Source: Cymbomonas tetramitiformis
Lineage: Eukaryota > Chlorophyta > Pyramimonadophyceae > Pyramimonadales > Pyramimonadaceae
Assembly: GCA_001247695.2 (NCBI GenBank)
Contig: LGRX02012774.1
Coordinates: 1-64,000 of the forward strand
Length of the DNA: 64,000 bases
Reading direction: 5' to 3'
Within the stretch, counting starts at the first letter, position 1. Each line of letters begins with the position of its first letter. This document shows, one piece after another, positions 39,957 through 50,353 of the stretch. The notes below the pieces were generated by a model. The model did not search any database. It saw nothing but the letters and a program-made list of their open reading frames with translations, and was not told the DNA's origin. Made by a program: the position numbers and the translations under genes.

Positions 39957-40168
39957 GACAGCCCGAAATTGTTACGTTTCGTATCAACAGGGCGTACGTT
40001 TTTTTACCGCGCAAGCGCAGAAATCAGATTGTTGTATTTTGGTATTTATTGTAAAGTTAGAGCTGTTGTTTTCTGGCGGTCGCTCAAAAGATTCTAAGCG
40101 GTGACGTGCTTTCTGACTCGATACGGTAGTGACACCGCGGAGCAATCTCGTATCCGATTGTACGACGT

Positions 40169-40854
40169 TTATTTACGGCATATGTCCAGCTTGTTTTTAT
40201 CCAAGCGCGTTGGATTGATAAGTCTGGGCAAAACTTTTGAAACGGTTGCGACCTGGCATGCTGGAATATTGTACGTGGTGCTCCGACCACAACCAACACG
40301 TACAATTTTAAAACAGGTGGAATCCTGGGAAATAGGAACCGAGGTGAGAATATCCGCAAATTGATGTAAAGATTTGTAAATCCCTATTTCTTTGTCCCGA
40401 ATGCCCAGTGCATACTTCTTAAGTAGATTGCGAGACATAAAAGCCTAATTATCAGCGAGGCAAGATGATTTGGTGCCGAAACAGTTGCAATCTGCATGGG
40501 GCACGATAATGCTATCCCTGCCAACGAGCCGCGGAATGCGATCGAACACGCACCCAATCACATCCAGTCGTTGTCGTACAACCCGATCGAAGGTATACTC
40601 TTGGCTTTCATATATCGCAATCCGTTCGTCGCACACTACCAGACCCTTGTATTGTGAACTGTTTGATTCTGATATCGTGATATCGTGATATCGGCGTCAA
40701 TCAATGCTTCCGGTGCCGTTTGACTATTCCACTCGTTCGTTACAACAAAGTATGTTGGATGCAGTAGGTGATAGCTAAGCGTTATGAAGGGTAAGGTAAA
40801 GTTGGTAGTGCGGAACGATGCCGTCAAACATACAGCTATTTTGGACGGTGACAT
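40169..40854 (-). pseudogene. Decayed glycosyltransferase-like gene
   Basis: On the minus strand, from ATG 40854, the first part (KIAVCLTASFRT) looks like the opening of a nucleotide-sugar or DUF7796-like transferase. The frame then breaks at an 8-base tandem repeat (GATATCGT, 40671-40693): one copy fewer would restore the frame into the next ORF (40636-40445), which carries R-x-R-x-D. That ORF ends at a TAG (40447-40445) and the same frame stays open beyond it to 40169. So one frameshift and one nonsense codon interrupt about 225 codons. Its general pattern resembles the intact gene at 54984-56012. A TA-rich promoter at 40896-40917 is still present. Contingency switching by repeat number cannot be excluded. 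Confidence 0.6.
40671..40693. repeat. 8-base tandem repeat, nearly three copies
   Basis: GATATCGT twice, then GATATCG. The copy number determines the reading frame of the decayed gene around it. Confidence 0.8.
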
Positions 40855-40895
40855 ATTGGCGTCCGCGAGATCGATCTTCTCATATGTTTTGTACA

Positions 40896-40917
40896 TATAC
40901 ATATATATATATATATA
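40896..40917. promoter_or_regulatory. (TA)n element between divergent genes
   Basis: Alternating AT tract ending TATATAAG, about 45 bases from the minus-strand start at 40854 and about 130 bases from the plus-strand start at 41045. Confidence 0.5.
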
Positions 40918-41044
40918 AGACGCCTTGTCACTAGGCGTTTGCAGCAAAGTCTTCTTCGACATTCGTTATTTTTTCGTGCAGCGTTATTTCATCGCCGATA
41001 ACATAGACGACCGTCGCACGTCACGCAGCCACCTCACACGACGC

Positions 41045-41446
41045 ATGGTTTTGCACGCGCCCGCCCCGCGTTTTGATTTTGAGAGGTATTTCGATCGCGT
41101 TATGACACGCGTCGACCGACGCTGTAAAGATGGTGTGACACGCACGTACGCTGCGGGCTATACTATTCTTTGGGATGAGTATCGCGCAATCTTTTGTGAT
41201 CCGGAAGCGTGGGCAAGGCAAGACGACGAACACGTGGTGCATCGCAAGCTTGGGGGCACGCTGCGTAATTATATTTACCACGACTTTAAGAATCGCGTCA
41301 TCGACGCGTGGGATGATCCCGCTTTCGACGTCGGTGCGCGGGAGCTGGCGTGGCGAATCCATACACTGACCACTCAACGGACACCGACGCACGACCGCAG
41401 CACGGGCTCGGGACGTGCGCCAATCACTATTGAGAATTTGTTTTAA
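41045..41446 (+). CDS. Unknown protein, 133 aa
   Basis: A 133-residue frame starting at ATG 41045; the frame is open upstream but without another ATG near the promoter. The protein is Arg/Asp-rich, globular-looking, with a short disordered tail of Thr/Ser/Gly. No family is recognised. A perfect hairpin follows its stop by 16 bases. Confidence 0.65.
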   Translation: MVLHAPAPRFDFERYFDRVMTRVDRRCKDGVTRTYAAGYTILWDEYRAIFCDPEAWARQDDEHVVHRKLGGTLRNYIYHDFKNRVIDAWDDPAFDVGARELAWRIHTLTTQRTPTHDRSTGSGRAPITIENLF

Positions 41447-41461
41447 ACCGCGCGGTGGATC

Positions 41462-41480
41462 GTGCTACATTTCGTAGCAC
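41462..41480. terminator. Perfect 7-bp hairpin after gene
   Basis: GTGCTAC/GTAGCAC with a 5-base loop, followed by AATAATAAG. Likely a transcript 3'-end signal. Confidence 0.5.
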
Positions 41481-41856
41481 AATAATAAGTGTTTGGCAAC
41501 CACGTATGCCAATTCGAAAGTCTTTTGACTGAAAATTTAGGGTTTCTCTTTCCTGCATGTATACGCATCTAGAAGTATAGATACGCACCCATGGAGATGC
41601 GCACACTTACGAGCGTGCGCCGTTTCACCATGCATGTCGATATGTGCATGCATCATACCGTCATAAGCAACCAAGCATCATACCGTCATACGCGGGTCCG
41701 CCGTGTAGGCGTTGTGCGGCATAGCCTGCAGCTTCGCTGGGTGTAGATTGGTTACTACGTTTGGGTTTGCGCGCACCGGAACGCTTCGCGCCGAACTGAC
41801 TTTACGCGACGTATAAATACACCATAACAAATAAACGAAAAGTGCGCAAAGAAATC
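41481..41856. other. Intergenic region with a 16-base direct repeat
   Basis: Holds a 16-base direct repeat (GCATCATACCGTCATA at 41650-41665 and 41675-41690), palindromic ATGCAT-rich sequence around 41630-41652, and the TATAAATA (41813-41820) of the next gene. No gene seen. Confidence 0.6.
41813..41820 (+). promoter_or_regulatory. TATA box of 41857 gene
   Basis: TATAAATA about 37 bases upstream of ATG 41857. Confidence 0.65.
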
Positions 41857-43224
41857 ATGTCGGTAATAACGCCAACGCAAGGCAAAAGGAATATCGAAGG
41901 AAGCATGACCGACACAACGAGCGCAAAAAAATCAAAAACCGAACAAAAATTTACCTCACTACCCCTTGAAGTTTTGACTAAAACAATGCGTCTTGCAAAT
42001 ATTCGAGATAGACAACTATTTGCCATAAACAAGCTTTTTAATGAAAATACTACGAATAGGTGTGTTTGCCGCTGGGATACTGAAAAAAAGGAATTTGTGA
42101 GTTGGCATTATACTAATGGTAACGAAACCCAATGTGAAATAGAAACTGAAAACGGTACGGTTCGAGTACCTGTGAATAAATATTGTACAGAACTAAATAA
42201 CCTTTTTATCGAAATACAAAAAAAAATTACAACAATATCAGAAAGAGAAGCTAATTTTGCCGATAAAATACGAAATTCGGTTACCATTGTGTATGAAGCA
42301 TTTGATGAAATCAAAGACCTTCGGCAAATTCAAATGCTGACCGCACCGATAGCCGAACACGTTTACAATACATATTATGAAGAAGAACAGGCTAATGTAG
42401 AAGTAAATGATTTTTTTGCCCAACACGGTATACTTAATAAATTTAGGGAATGCATAAATGAACATCAAGTATCAGCGTACATGACACATTTATTTTTATA
42501 TAAAGAAGGAAATAATTTAGAACCAAACAATGTTCAGAGGTATTCGCCACCCTTTATTTTTAGAATATTAGAAAATAATCTTAAGACTACTGATCCATAC
42601 GATAGTAAAAAAACATCTTATAACTATATAATTACACTAATGTTTGATTATGTAAATCGCGATCTGTCACTATATCGCCAAATATTAAAAAGCATAAAAG
42701 AATGTGATTACCTGTATAATGTGAATAAAGACGATATATTAAAACATTTTTTTAGCGAGTATTACGACGTTATTTTGACACCTGGTAGATATGCACATTA
42801 CTTTGATCTGGTCCACGTATTGTACGGTGGATGCTTTGAAACCGAAGAACAGGATCCAATATGGGACAATGGAATACGTACAGACAAAGTATACAACGAA
42901 TTTCGAAACTATTATAAAGATCAATTGTGCTCTTTCGATCATAAGAAACGTTTTGTAGGAATTAAAGATAAATCGAAAAATATAGATAAAACCAAAACTT
43001 TAGACCAAATTTTCGAAGCGTTTATTGTTACGTATTTTCTACTACGATGGGATTATTTTCATATTGTAGAGCAATATTCGATTGTATATTTAGATTTAGC
43101 CAAAAGTTTTTGTGAAGATACTAAAACTATGGGGGATTTTAAATCAAAAATGATAACACGAGCTTTTTTATTTGGCACAAAAAAGGAAAAGAAATTTGCA
43201 AGTAAAATTATGGAATATGAATAA
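41857..43224 (+). CDS. Unknown AT-rich protein, possible F-box-like start, 455 aa
   Basis: A 455-residue protein starting Met-Ser-Val, strongly AT-rich and Asn/Lys/Tyr-rich. Around residues 32-52 is an LPLEVL motif followed by a helix, which weakly resembles the start of an F-box. The remainder is helical with no recognised domain or membrane segment. The start at 41857 follows the TATAAATA box by 37 bases. ATAATAATAAAG after the stop could be the polyadenylation signal. The gene belongs to the scattered AT-rich set of the window. Confidence 0.75.
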   Translation: MSVITPTQGKRNIEGSMTDTTSAKKSKTEQKFTSLPLEVLTKTMRLANIRDRQLFAINKLFNENTTNRCVCRWDTEKKEFVSWHYTNGNETQCEIETENGTVRVPVNKYCTELNNLFIEIQKKITTISEREANFADKIRNSVTIVYEAFDEIKDLRQIQMLTAPIAEHVYNTYYEEEQANVEVNDFFAQHGILNKFRECINEHQVSAYMTHLFLYKEGNNLEPNNVQRYSPPFIFRILENNLKTTDPYDSKKTSYNYIITLMFDYVNRDLSLYRQILKSIKECDYLYNVNKDDILKHFFSEYYDVILTPGRYAHYFDLVHVLYGGCFETEEQDPIWDNGIRTDKVYNEFRNYYKDQLCSFDHKKRFVGIKDKSKNIDKTKTLDQIFEAFIVTYFLLRWDYFHIVEQYSIVYLDLAKSFCEDTKTMGDFKSKMITRAFLFGTKKEKKFASKIMEYE

Positions 43225-43259
43225 TAATAAAGCATTCGAATACCAAGCGTAAGCTTTGA

Positions 43260-43709
43260 CGAACGGTATGCGCGCAGAGAGTAAATTTACAAAATTTACG
43301 GTGCAAGTTTGATTTTCTAAACCTGTTCAAAAGTCGATACGAACAAAAATATCAACGATTTGAAAATTCGGTTTGCTCAGACTTGGATGCGCATCGCGTT
43401 AGAAGATGTATATCACCAGTACCAGAATTTAGTGACTTTAAACGGCATAAACATGCGTACTGTTTGTTAGGTTGCGATCATTCTGGGGCAAATTACGATG
43501 AGCGCCGCGAAGACGGTGATGCTGATATGAAAAGCACGGCCGAGGAGGATGATCCGTTATGTGCTCGTACTGATGAAGATGCTGAGAAGAACAAGGAGTG
43601 GCAAAAACTAGTGGCGGAGGTGATAACGATGCAACAGGCAAAAGGGGTTTCAGTACGACCACTGCGCCGTTCATCCGGATCCGCGCGCGCCAAAAAAATG
43701 GCGACGTGA
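43260..43709 (+). pseudogene. Open frame without start codon: gene remnant or exon
   Basis: A 149-codon open frame with good coding appearance from about 43285 on but no ATG before codon 91 (ATG 43530). It encodes a basic, aromatic first part, a C-x4-C segment (YCLLGC) and an acidic helical C-terminal part. AG sites that could be splice acceptors occur at 43276-43277 (GCGCGCAG) and 43379-43380 (GCTCAG). I cannot find a frame-compatible donor in the gene just upstream, so it is either a 5'-truncated remnant or an exon whose partner I missed. Confidence 0.4.
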
Positions 43710-43850
43710 AAAAACATAAGCTTCGTGGCTTTCACAGGACACAAAAAAATTCCTTGTTGTGATGGCAAGAACCTAGACTGTTACGCCCTTGTTAACTTAA
43801 CGAGCTTACAATTCGATCTTTTAAGGGTTTTAGGGTAGCCGCGTGGCCGC

Positions 43851-44489
43851 TCAACAGGTGAACGCGAAGTGCATCAAATGCACCACCGCGGCGCTGGCGA
43901 TGCCGGATACGAAATACGCGCCGTTGCTCGGGACGTCGGGCGTGTTGTACACCTCGTGCGCGCTGTACACGGCAGAATAAATGGTGGACAGCGTGTACAT
44001 CCACAGAAAATGAATGTACGTGCGCTGCAGCTCCATCTCGTACGGTATCCGAAGATCCTCGTACGCGTCCTGCGCTTGTGGATAGTGCGTCGCGTACGTC
44101 ATGATCGACACGATGACCGGCAAGGTGTGCACGCCGAAGTCGCCGAGCTTTAATTTACCTGCGTCTTTCGTGTCCAAGTCCTCGTCATCGAGAAGACGTT
44201 CCGCGTAATGGTAGTACAGCACGTTTATGGTGAGGAACACGGTGAACGACAGCACGCACATCACCGGCGCGATCGCGTATATAAAACGATCGGATTGACT
44301 ACGATTTGTGTTTCGGTCCTGCGCGTCCGAAACAACGAGCGCGAATAGCACGCCATGCGTAAGCGCGTGCGCGCACAGACTCCAGTAGGTGAGATACTTA
44401 AAGTTGCCTCCGTCGGACGTCGCCAGCATGCATGTGTACACCAAACACACCGTCGCCGCATACACGCTAGATAGAGCCTTGCGGAGCAT
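43851..44489 (-). CDS. AIG1/ADTRP-like membrane hydrolase
   Basis: A 212-residue protein with about five or six membrane segments. It carries the two conserved sites of the AIG1/FAR-17a family: Thr34 in GGNFKYLTYWSL and His121 in GVHTLPV. In the human proteins the matching Thr and His are the catalytic pair that hydrolyses branched fatty-acid esters of hydroxy fatty acids. A role in remodelling host lipids is inferred. The start at ATG 44489 fits the family length and follows a (TA)n element at 44533-44551 by about 45 bases; upstream in-frame codons lie within that element. Such enzymes are rarely reported in viruses, so sequence searches matter. Confidence 0.75.
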   Translation of the reverse strand: MLRKALSSVYAATVCLVYTCMLATSDGGNFKYLTYWSLCAHALTHGVLFALVVSDAQDRNTNRSQSDRFIYAIAPVMCVLSFTVFLTINVLYYHYAERLLDDEDLDTKDAGKLKLGDFGVHTLPVIVSIMTYATHYPQAQDAYEDLRIPYEMELQRTYIHFLWMYTLSTIYSAVYSAHEVYNTPDVPSNGAYFVSGIASAAVVHLMHFAFTC

Positions 44490-44532
44490 ATCGCGTGACA
44501 ATGTCGCGTGCTGTATAGATATGCACGAATTG

Positions 44533-44551
44533 ATATATATATATATATGTA
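44533..44551 (-). promoter_or_regulatory. (TA)n promoter element
   Basis: Alternating AT tract about 45 bases upstream of ATG 44489. Confidence 0.5.
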
Positions 44552-44676
44552 TATTTCGTGATAACACGATATCACCACTGAAATCGCAATACAGCGAGCA
44601 AAGAAGCGAATACGTTTAGATACGAAATACACACAACGCGTTTAGGCTCAAGCTAAACACAGGTTATCTCCCAACC

Positions 44677-45069
44677 TCAGCGTGCGAGGCACAGCGTGCG
44701 CTTTTCGGCCCGTGCGCCGGCTATAAGAACCTGCCACATGGACAGCAAGCGCGCTTTTCGAAGAATATTTCGCAAAACGCGCGCGCCTCTGGCGTAATCG
44801 TTAAGATAAAAGAATTCACGTCTTGGATTTACGCGAAACGATTCCAACAGCGAATGCGCCACGCGCGTTGCGTAAAACCGGGACGGCACTTCCACGTAGT
44901 AAACGACGTCAAAAGGCGTGGGCACGGCTGCGTTGTACATCTGTCGACTTTGTGCGTACGAGTTCACGTTTTGTCCGGTATGCCCAACTTTGAAGAGTCC
45001 GTTTTTGTAACTGTCGTTATGCAGCGCGTACACAAAGCCGGGGCCGTCGCGCTTTGTGCGACGCGGCAT
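44677..45069 (-). CDS. T5orf172 (GIY-YIG superfamily) protein, 130 aa
   Basis: A 130-residue protein whose residues 11-90 follow the T5orf172 pattern: GFVYALHN, then LFKVGHTG, then a region leading to VVYYVEV and an ending E-F-F. This fold belongs to the GIY-YIG nuclease superfamily and is common in large DNA viruses, often linked to Bro or KilA-N domains, though here it stands alone. The first motif is VYAL rather than GIY. A DNA-cleaving role is possible but unproven. A (TA)n element at 45117-45132 lies about 48 bases before ATG 45069. Confidence 0.8.
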   Translation of the reverse strand: MPRRTKRDGPGFVYALHNDSYKNGLFKVGHTGQNVNSYAQSRQMYNAAVPTPFDVVYYVEVPSRFYATRVAHSLLESFRVNPRREFFYLNDYARGARVLRNILRKARLLSMWQVLIAGARAEKRTLCLAR

Positions 45070-45116
45070 TATGCTGCACGGTAACCACTTTGCAAGTACA
45101 ACGGTTTATATATATA

Positions 45117-45132
45117 TATATATCTACATACA
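45117..45132 (-). promoter_or_regulatory. (TA)n promoter element
   Basis: Alternating TA tract about 48 bases upstream of ATG 45069. Confidence 0.5.
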
Positions 45133-45405
45133 TATATTGCTTTTGCTATCGGGCGTAAATATGAACTTACAGCTCCTTTCTAAATCGCACGTTCCGTCAG
45201 CCATCCGTATCTGTGCATTTTTATCGTAATCTCCCCAAGCACGCTGAATCTCATTTAAGAACGTACACGGGAAAAATCGTCGCCGGTGTGTTTAACGAGA
45301 TGCAGATGTAATTACGATAGCACGTTTGACCGATGTAAGTCGTGGGTGAGCATGTTATAACATCTGCGGCGTTCATCGGTACCCCTCATAAACACTCCGC
45401 CCACC
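45133..45405. other. Intergenic region with inverted repeat
   Basis: Contains an imperfect inverted repeat (GCAGATGTAAT at 45302-45312 and its complement at 45357-45367, including the palindrome ATGTTATAACAT at 45352-45363). It lies just downstream of the lectin gene stop. No gene seen. Confidence 0.45.
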
Positions 45406-48400
45406 TCATATACCAAACTCGCACACGTACGGATGTTTTTCGTCACAACCGCTTGCTTGTGTAAGCTCGCCGTTACGAAGTACCATACAAGTCCCGCCGT
45501 CCGGACCTAGCACCCAGAATTCGGCGGTGGTAACCGGATCGGTCTCGCACTTGGTCGCGAGCCACCAATCCTTACCTACGTTATTGCTGGTTCCGTACGG
45601 ATCCACGGATATTCGATACTTCCCAGCCGGTAATTTGCTACGAAGAGTCTCCAAACGTGCTGCTGAAGGCGTATAGCCCGATTGCGTGCACGTCTCGCGT
45701 GTGTAGTCGCTTAACGTTTCGCAGTGCGCGGTGCACGTTTCCAGGTCGTTGTTTTGCCTGGGTGTGCACGGCAAATCGTCATGGGTGATAGCGGGATTTT
45801 TTCCTTTAAAATTGCCGTTTTCGTTGTAATACAAAGAGTAAGTGACGCTTCCGTCATCGCATTTACGGATCAGCTCCTCCTTACCGGTGTCATCCGAGAT
45901 GTGATACAGCTTGATGAGCACATCAAACTGCGATCCGCACGTGTCGAAGGAGTACCAACCATCATCGCTGACCAAGTCCAGATTGAACGTGTACGCGCTT
46001 CCCGAGGTGTACTGGCCGCCTTTCACGATGTTGCAGGCAATCGCATCCGCATCCGTGGCGGTGCTTACAGCCAGCGCCACGGTCGCGTTCAACGCCGCGC
46101 TGCTGTTGTGGCTAGCGAGTCGTCCTGTTCCGTCCGTGCTCATGGCCTTGCACGCCTCATCGGCCGCGAAGTAGCTATCGGTGGTATCGTGGGACCAAAT
46201 CGCGGTGTAGCACGCTTGCGTGCTTGCGTCCGCGTACCAAACGTTGTCTTCGTAACCACTGGCGGCCTTCGCCGCGCAGTCGATGGGAGCGTGCGGCGGC
46301 GGTGGCGGGCTGGGGCGCGGCGGTGGAGATGGCGGTGGAGGAGCGTACGCGAGATTCACCGTGAAGGTAAGCTCACGCATCAGGTTGTAATGCGTCGCGT
46401 TACCGATGAAGTCACCGTGCCACGCGAAGCCCAACGGATTGTGCACGCCAACGACGAAATCGGTCGTAGGCAGCAGGCCGTTCGGCATGTGGTAGGTCAC
46501 GTCGTCGATCACGTGCGTGTGCGCGCCGTCGGTGTTGCCGGGAGCGCTGGTGTTGCGCGCGTAGTTGCATTCGGCCAGCGAGGAGTACAACGGGTAGTAT
46601 CCGTTGACGGCCAGCGGCGACACGTGCGTTCTACTGTCCGAGCGCGCCGACACGGCCTGAGGGACGCGTTCGGTCATGGTGACGGTGATGTTGTTAAGAC
46701 CCATCAGTAGAGGAACGCGTGCAGCGATCGCGTCCTCCGTCGTACCGTGTTGGGCGTAATCGATGCTTCTCGTCGCGACGCGACGGAAGGGGTCATCCAG
46801 GGCCTCCGCGCGGTACCCCAGTCTGACGACCGAGAGGCCGTCGTAACGTTGCGTGGGCTGCGCGACCGCGGCATCGGGCGAGACCGCCCACGCGCTATCG
46901 CCGAACTCCTCGTGCGTAGCCCCCGCCGCGTGCACGAAATCGATGAATTGCTCCTCGAGGCCCGGCACGGCTTGCACCGTCGCCGCGAGTCCGATCACCG
47001 CGCCCGGGGCGTGCCGATCGCGCTGCACCAAAGAGGCGTACCCGGATGCCCCTGGGGGGTAGGCGGCGTCGCATTTGTCGTCGTCGACGTCCCAGCGGCA
47101 TCCCGTGAACACCAAGCTTTCGTCCGAGAGATCGTCGCCCGCGGCCGGGTCGTACGGATCGGCAGCATCGTCCACCAGGTTCACCACGAACCGCAAATCC
47201 ATGTAGGTGGTGCCATCCGACATGGTCACCGCGAAATGCATACGCATACCGAGGTCGTACAGGCCGGGCGCGTCGAACACGCAGTACGCCTGCGAAGTGA
47301 AGTTGGTGAACTTTCCCGTTTCGACGTCCGGAAACACGCGCGCGACTCGGTTCCGGAACGCGGACGCGTTTGGAGCGCTGGCGTGCACCACTTGGATTTC
47401 GGAAACGAAGTCCGGCGGCACCGGCATGTCCGCAGGACGCAGGCAGGTAACTTTGCCGGTACGATTTGCCTGCACGACGACGGTGCTGTTCGGCGACACC
47501 GTGAACGATTGCAGCGGCGGAGGCATCGGCGATGGCGGCGACCGCGGTGGCGGGTACGGAGGAGGTGTTCTGCGCGCGCACAAATTTAGGATACAAGTTC
47601 GAGGGGGGGAAATGAAAGTTTTAGCGAACCAAAAAGAAAATCGACGAGTTTTTTTGCGCGCGGCGTGCGTTACCTGCGTTCCACTTGTAGCTCGCATATG
47701 GCGCCATACGTGCTTAGGTCATTGTCGCAATTCTGCGCCATCATGGCGTTTGAGCTCGAGTCGACGATGGCGTGAATGCCGCGCGCGTCGTCACCGATGG
47801 TGCACAGCCCATTATAGGTGTTGTCACCGTCGCGGGACTGTATGTACACGCGGTCGTCCCATTCTGACCCGGAATCGATCCAGTGCCAGCTGCTGCGACC
47901 GCCGGACAACGCGTCGTACCACGTCGCGTTCGCAAAATGTCCCGCGCTTTTCGGTCGGTCGCTCTCGTACAGGTAATCTATGTCCGTCGTACCGCCGAAC
48001 CACATCCCTTTCGCGTCCACGCCTCGCATCGCCAACTGGCCGTGCACAGCGTCGCGCTCCATTTGAGTTTCGAGCGCAGCCAGACGCGTTTTGCCGGAAC
48101 TTTCCAGTATGCTGCATTGGTAGTTTGCGTCGTAAAAAGTGATCCGCTGCGTGTTCAGCACGTAGTAGCACGAGGAGGTCCGTTCCACGCCGATGTCGTT
48201 TAAGCGAAACCAATTATCGTCGGGGCACTCGTCAAAATACCCGGGCACCATCGGCGAAGGGGGCGGCGGGTGTGGAGGCGGGGACGGTGACGGAGGCGGT
48301 GGCGTGTGCGGTAATGGCGGCGACGGTGGCGGTGGGGATGGTGGGGGCGGCGCGTGCACGAGTTGCACCTCCTGCTGGATCGTATATTTCGTTCCCGGGT

Positions 48401-50090
48401 CCGTAGCCAACGTCAGCCAACCCGTGATCCGGCTTGTGCCGTACGGTAGATCCAAGGACAAAACGGCGCTGTCGCCCAGCGATGTCAGGTAACTGGAGTA
48501 CAACACCGCGCCGGTCTGCATGGCCACCACGGTGTAATTTATGCTGGTCGTGCCGTTCGGCAGCGGTACCGCCACCACGTGCCGCTCATCCGCGTTGTCA
48601 TCCGCGACCATCAAACTGACCGTGGTCGTACCGCTCACGTTCAGGGCTGGCAAGGGCGGCGGTTTGGGACAGGGCGGCAGCGGCGGCGGTGCGAAAGGCG
48701 ACGGCGGGGGCGGGGCCGAGGGCGGTGGTGGAGATGGCGGAGGGGGTGCGGGGGGCGGAGGCGGACTTGGCGACGTCGCCGTCACCAAAACGAACGTGAA
48801 AGGCTGAACCACCAGTCCATCCCCGTACCCCTGTTGCACGCTCTGCCAGTTGGTCGCGGTTATGTGAAGCATGTCGACCGTGTACTCGCGCGTGGCGGGC
48901 CACGGCTCGTTGTTTATCGGGCATATGCTTAAAACAGGCACGTCGATCGCGCCGTCGCACGCCGCGACGATCAACGTGCCGTTATCGGGCTTGCTGGTGG
49001 CGTTGCAAAACGCGGCCGTCGCCGCGGTACGCGTTTGCGGGTCCGATGCCGCGGTTGTCGTTAGATTGTACACGACGCGCGCGTGCACCGCTCCGTCCGG
49101 GACGTTCACGTACGCGCACTGGTATCCGTGCACCGTGGTGCGATAACCGACGTGGCTGAGATCGATGACGGGGGGGAACGGGAAGGGCGGTATCGGGGGC
49201 GAGGGCGGCGGAGGCGTCGGCGAAGGCGGTGGGCACGGCGACGGTGGAACGGGCGGCGGTGGCGTCGGATTGGGCGGCGGCGGACTGGGGTCCACGATCA
49301 GAAAAACGTACGAGCTTGTGTGATGCGAGGTGTCTCCCGTGGCGGAGTTCGTCTGACTGGTGGTGATGTTGGTGCGGTACAGGCCTCGTGTGTCAAAGAG
49401 GCACGCCGAACTGCTCGCGGCGGTGTTGTTGCTCGCAAAACTGAATTGGGTGACGGTCGCCACCGCACCCAGCGGCACCTCGTCGTGCACCACGGTGACG
49501 TGCGTGGTGTTCGTTGGATAGTCCCGGGCGTTGAACGTCAGGCACAGCCATTCGCCATCCGCGGTGGCTTTCTGGTAAGTCATGTTCGCGACACCGCTCG
49601 CGGTGGTGTACGTGACCGCAGGGGGCGGGGCTGGTGGTGGGGGTCCGGGTGGTGGCGAAGACGGCGGTGGAGGTCCGGTGGTGGGGGCACGGCGGTGGGG
49701 GCGGAGGGCCTGCGGTGGTGGCGGCGGAGGAGGTTGCGGCGGGAGGCAGGGCGGGGAGGGCTGAAGGGCGAAAGGCGGGTTCGGTGTCGGTGGGTTTGGC
49801 GTTTTTGGTGGACAAAGCGGCGGCGGCAGTGGCGGGGGAGGGTCAAAGGGCGAAGGCGGGTTCGGTGTAGGCGGACGGAGCGGCGGCGGCAATGGCGGGG
49901 TGGTAGGTAGGTAAGCGGTCAGTCCCGGTGTAGCCGGCGGTGGTGGCGTCGGCACTGTAGGGGGCGGCGATTCGTACCGGTGCGGTTTGGTGTTTACACC
50001 GATATAGGTTGGGGTGAAGATTGCGCCGAACGATATCGCCGCATAAAGTACAACGGTTATTATTACCCCTAACGGAATAAATGCCGGCAT
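45406..50090 (-). CDS. Two-exon surface protein with two C-type lectin domains
   Basis: Exon 1 (50090-47674) and exon 2 (47569-45406) join in phase 2 across a 104-base intron, giving about 1526 residues. Order: N-terminal hydrophobic signal anchor (residues 4-25); proline-rich stalk (PPPSPPP type, to about 170); beta-sandwich-like segments separated by more Pro-rich linkers; C-type lectin domain 1 at about 660-805 (WHW, paired Cys); a Pro-rich hinge; a long middle domain; another Pro-rich hinge; and lectin domain 2 with a long insertion, ending CEF. Pro-rich lectins of this style are typical of green algae and their viruses. Probably a particle or cell-surface glycan-binding protein. Start chosen at ATG 50090, directly before the signal anchor. 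Confidence 0.8.
47570..47673 (-). other. Intron in lectin gene, 104 bases
   Basis: On the minus strand, GTAACG donor (the GTAA overlaps the TAA stop of the unspliced frame) and GCGCGCAG acceptor preceded by C/T-rich sequence, phase 2. It lies at the boundary between lectin domain 1 and the next hinge. Confidence 0.8.
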
Positions 50091-50353
50091 GATTACGTAA
50101 ACTCGCGCGCGCGGGCGCGTTTGCCGCAAACGCGCTCGCGTTTAGTTATAGCCCCTAAAGTCACGGAGGGCGTCGTGCGAGCGAGCGCGTAATTATTTCA
50201 CTAGCGTGAATCCTACATAAAGACTCATGCACGCGTGTTGTTCGCCCAAAACGTGCACGTATTTATACTTTGGTGGTGACATTAAATGGGTGCATATATT
50301 ACCGGTGTGTAGATACATCGGTGATGCCGGTCGTGAAAGCGCGGCGCCTCGTT
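50091..50353. other. Intergenic region upstream of the lectin gene
   Basis: A minus-strand TATAAATA at 50267-50260 lies about 170 bases before the lectin start, and a closer CTATAAC at about 50150. Short frames here have poor composition. Confidence 0.4.

Noticed and set aside
39337..40014. 225-codon frame overlapping the F-box gene
   Set aside because: Out of phase with the F-box frame, Arg/Ala/Gly-rich, without motifs.
45302..45367. Inverted repeat as a transposon end
   Set aside because: The arms are only 11 bases apart by about 44 bases with no transposase nearby; more likely a structure near the 3' end of the lectin transcript.
48193..49910. Gly/Arg-rich plus-strand proteins opposite the lectin gene
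   Set aside because: They are reverse-strand shadows of proline codons (CCN becomes GGN) in the lectin stalks.
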